Part shown: positions 51,679-52,001 of the stretch, piece after piece
How positions within the stretch are numbered: the stretch's first letter is position 1
Layout of the letters: every line of letters begins with the position of its first letter
Source: Treponema sp.
Lineage (GTDB): Bacteria; Spirochaetota; Spirochaetia; Treponematales; Treponemataceae
Length of the DNA stretch: 52,001 nt
Assembly (NCBI GenBank): GCA_024402665.1
Contig: JAKSTI010000014.1
Span: forward strand, 1 to 52,001
Direction of reading: 5' to 3'
Program-made: the position numbers and the translations under genes
Notes under the pieces: generated by a model
Databases searched by the model: none
Seen by the model: the letters and a program-made list of their open reading frames with translations, nothing else
What the model was told of the DNA's origin: nothing

Positions 51679-52001
51679 TTATCTCTGAATACGACCAGAA
51701 CCATTTCCGCCAGCGAGTTTTTCAACTTCATCAACAGAAACCATGTTGTAGTCGCCTTCTATAGAATGTTTCAAACAGCTTGCTGCTACTGCAAAGTCTA
51801 CAGCTTCCTGTGTTGATTTTCCGTTTAAGCAGGCATAAATTAATCCGCCGCCAAAACTGTCACCACCACCAACGCGGTCTACAATGTACATTTCGTATTC
51901 TTTAGAGAAACAGTATTCGTCAGATTTTACATCATACAAAAGTGCTGCCCAGTTATTGCGGTTAGCATTGATTGATGTACGAAGTGTAATTGCAACTTTC
52001 T
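51679..52001 (-). CDS. PfkB-family sugar kinase, probably 2-keto-3-deoxygluconate kinase, C-terminal part
   Basis: This frame is open to the window edge, so only the C-terminal 107 residues or so are present. The anion-hole and catalytic base motif is GGGDSFGGG (usually GAGDSFAAG). Upstream of the first TTG codon the frame continues in [16 protein letters not shown], typical of KdgK-like kinases. The enzyme phosphorylates a sugar acid in pectin or uronate breakdown, which fits with the xylanase. The substrate is inferred. The stop is followed by the terminator at 51613-51645. Confidence 0.82.
   Translation of the reverse strand, partial: KVAITLRTSINANRNNWAALLYDVKSDEYCFSKEYEMYIVDRVGGGDSFGGGLIYACLNGKSTQEAVDFAVAASCLKHSIEGDYNMVSVDEVEKLAGGNGSGRIQR

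Overview
The window is A+T-rich, gene-dense bacterial DNA that most likely comes from a gut or rumen Treponema (Spirochaetota). The evidence is the combination of a class I lysyl-tRNA synthetase, a very long SpiroCoCo-type coiled-coil protein, a PnrA/TmpC-type nucleoside lipoprotein ABC operon, a CarD-like factor next to ispD-ispF, an archaeal-type FolE2 GTP cyclohydrolase, many lipoproteins, and a secreted GH10 xylanase, which fits a plant-fibre habitat. The species assignment is inference. I see no rRNA, tRNA, CRISPR array, phage or complete insertion sequence.

Layout. 1-535 is an array of about 235-bp inverted-repeat units, gene-free, abutting queD (569-970). 973-3694 (minus) holds hisH-hisF followed by the xylanase. 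3765-10099 (plus) holds a small membrane protein, murE, ddl, a SurA/PpiD-like foldase and a DUF115/Maf-type protein. 10100-17679 (minus) runs rplY, tilS, a calcium-loop exported protein, an HtrA-like lipoprotein and lepA. 17764-18777 is a dihydrouridine synthase. 18858-23035 (plus) is a four-gene BMP/Pnr ABC transporter operon. 23032-29627 (minus) is miaB, lapA-like, a SPOR protein, lysS and a chemoreceptor. 29744-31453 is folE2 and, convergent, folD. 31555-37060 (plus) is an outer-membrane barrel, a lipoprotein, a RarA fusion and an HD-GYP phosphodiesterase. 37089-38994 (minus) is ilvB with a leader-peptide attenuator. 39075-45360 (plus) is rqcH, a HAD hydrolase and the giant coiled coil. 45453-47312 (minus) is carD-ispD-ispF. 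47415-51607 (plus) is a DEAD-box helicase and a 7TM-SpoIIE phosphatase. 51679 to the edge (minus) is a partial PfkB sugar kinase, probably KdgK.

How the genes work together. FolE2 makes dihydroneopterin triphosphate, the QueD substrate, and FolD serves one-carbon metabolism. MurE and Ddl feed peptidoglycan synthesis. TilS, MiaB, Dus and QueD modify tRNA. LepA, RqcH and L25 act on ribosomes. HD-GYP, SpoIIE phosphatase and the chemoreceptor are signalling outputs.

Most striking are the transcription starts. At about eleven transcription units on both strands a sigma70-type -10 box ends 6-8 nt before the start codon and no Shine-Dalgarno sequence is present, so these mRNAs appear leaderless; internal and other genes have normal ribosome binding sites. 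One of these leaderless starts belongs to a 19-residue Val/Leu-rich leader peptide ahead of ilvB, followed by mutually exclusive antiterminator and terminator structures: a complete branched-chain amino-acid attenuator. Several promoters carry perfect inverted repeats between or over their hexamers. Other unusual items are the repeat array with covarying hairpins at 1-535, a palindromic in-frame insert in folE2, and a terminator in the apparent 5' leader of the chemoreceptor gene.
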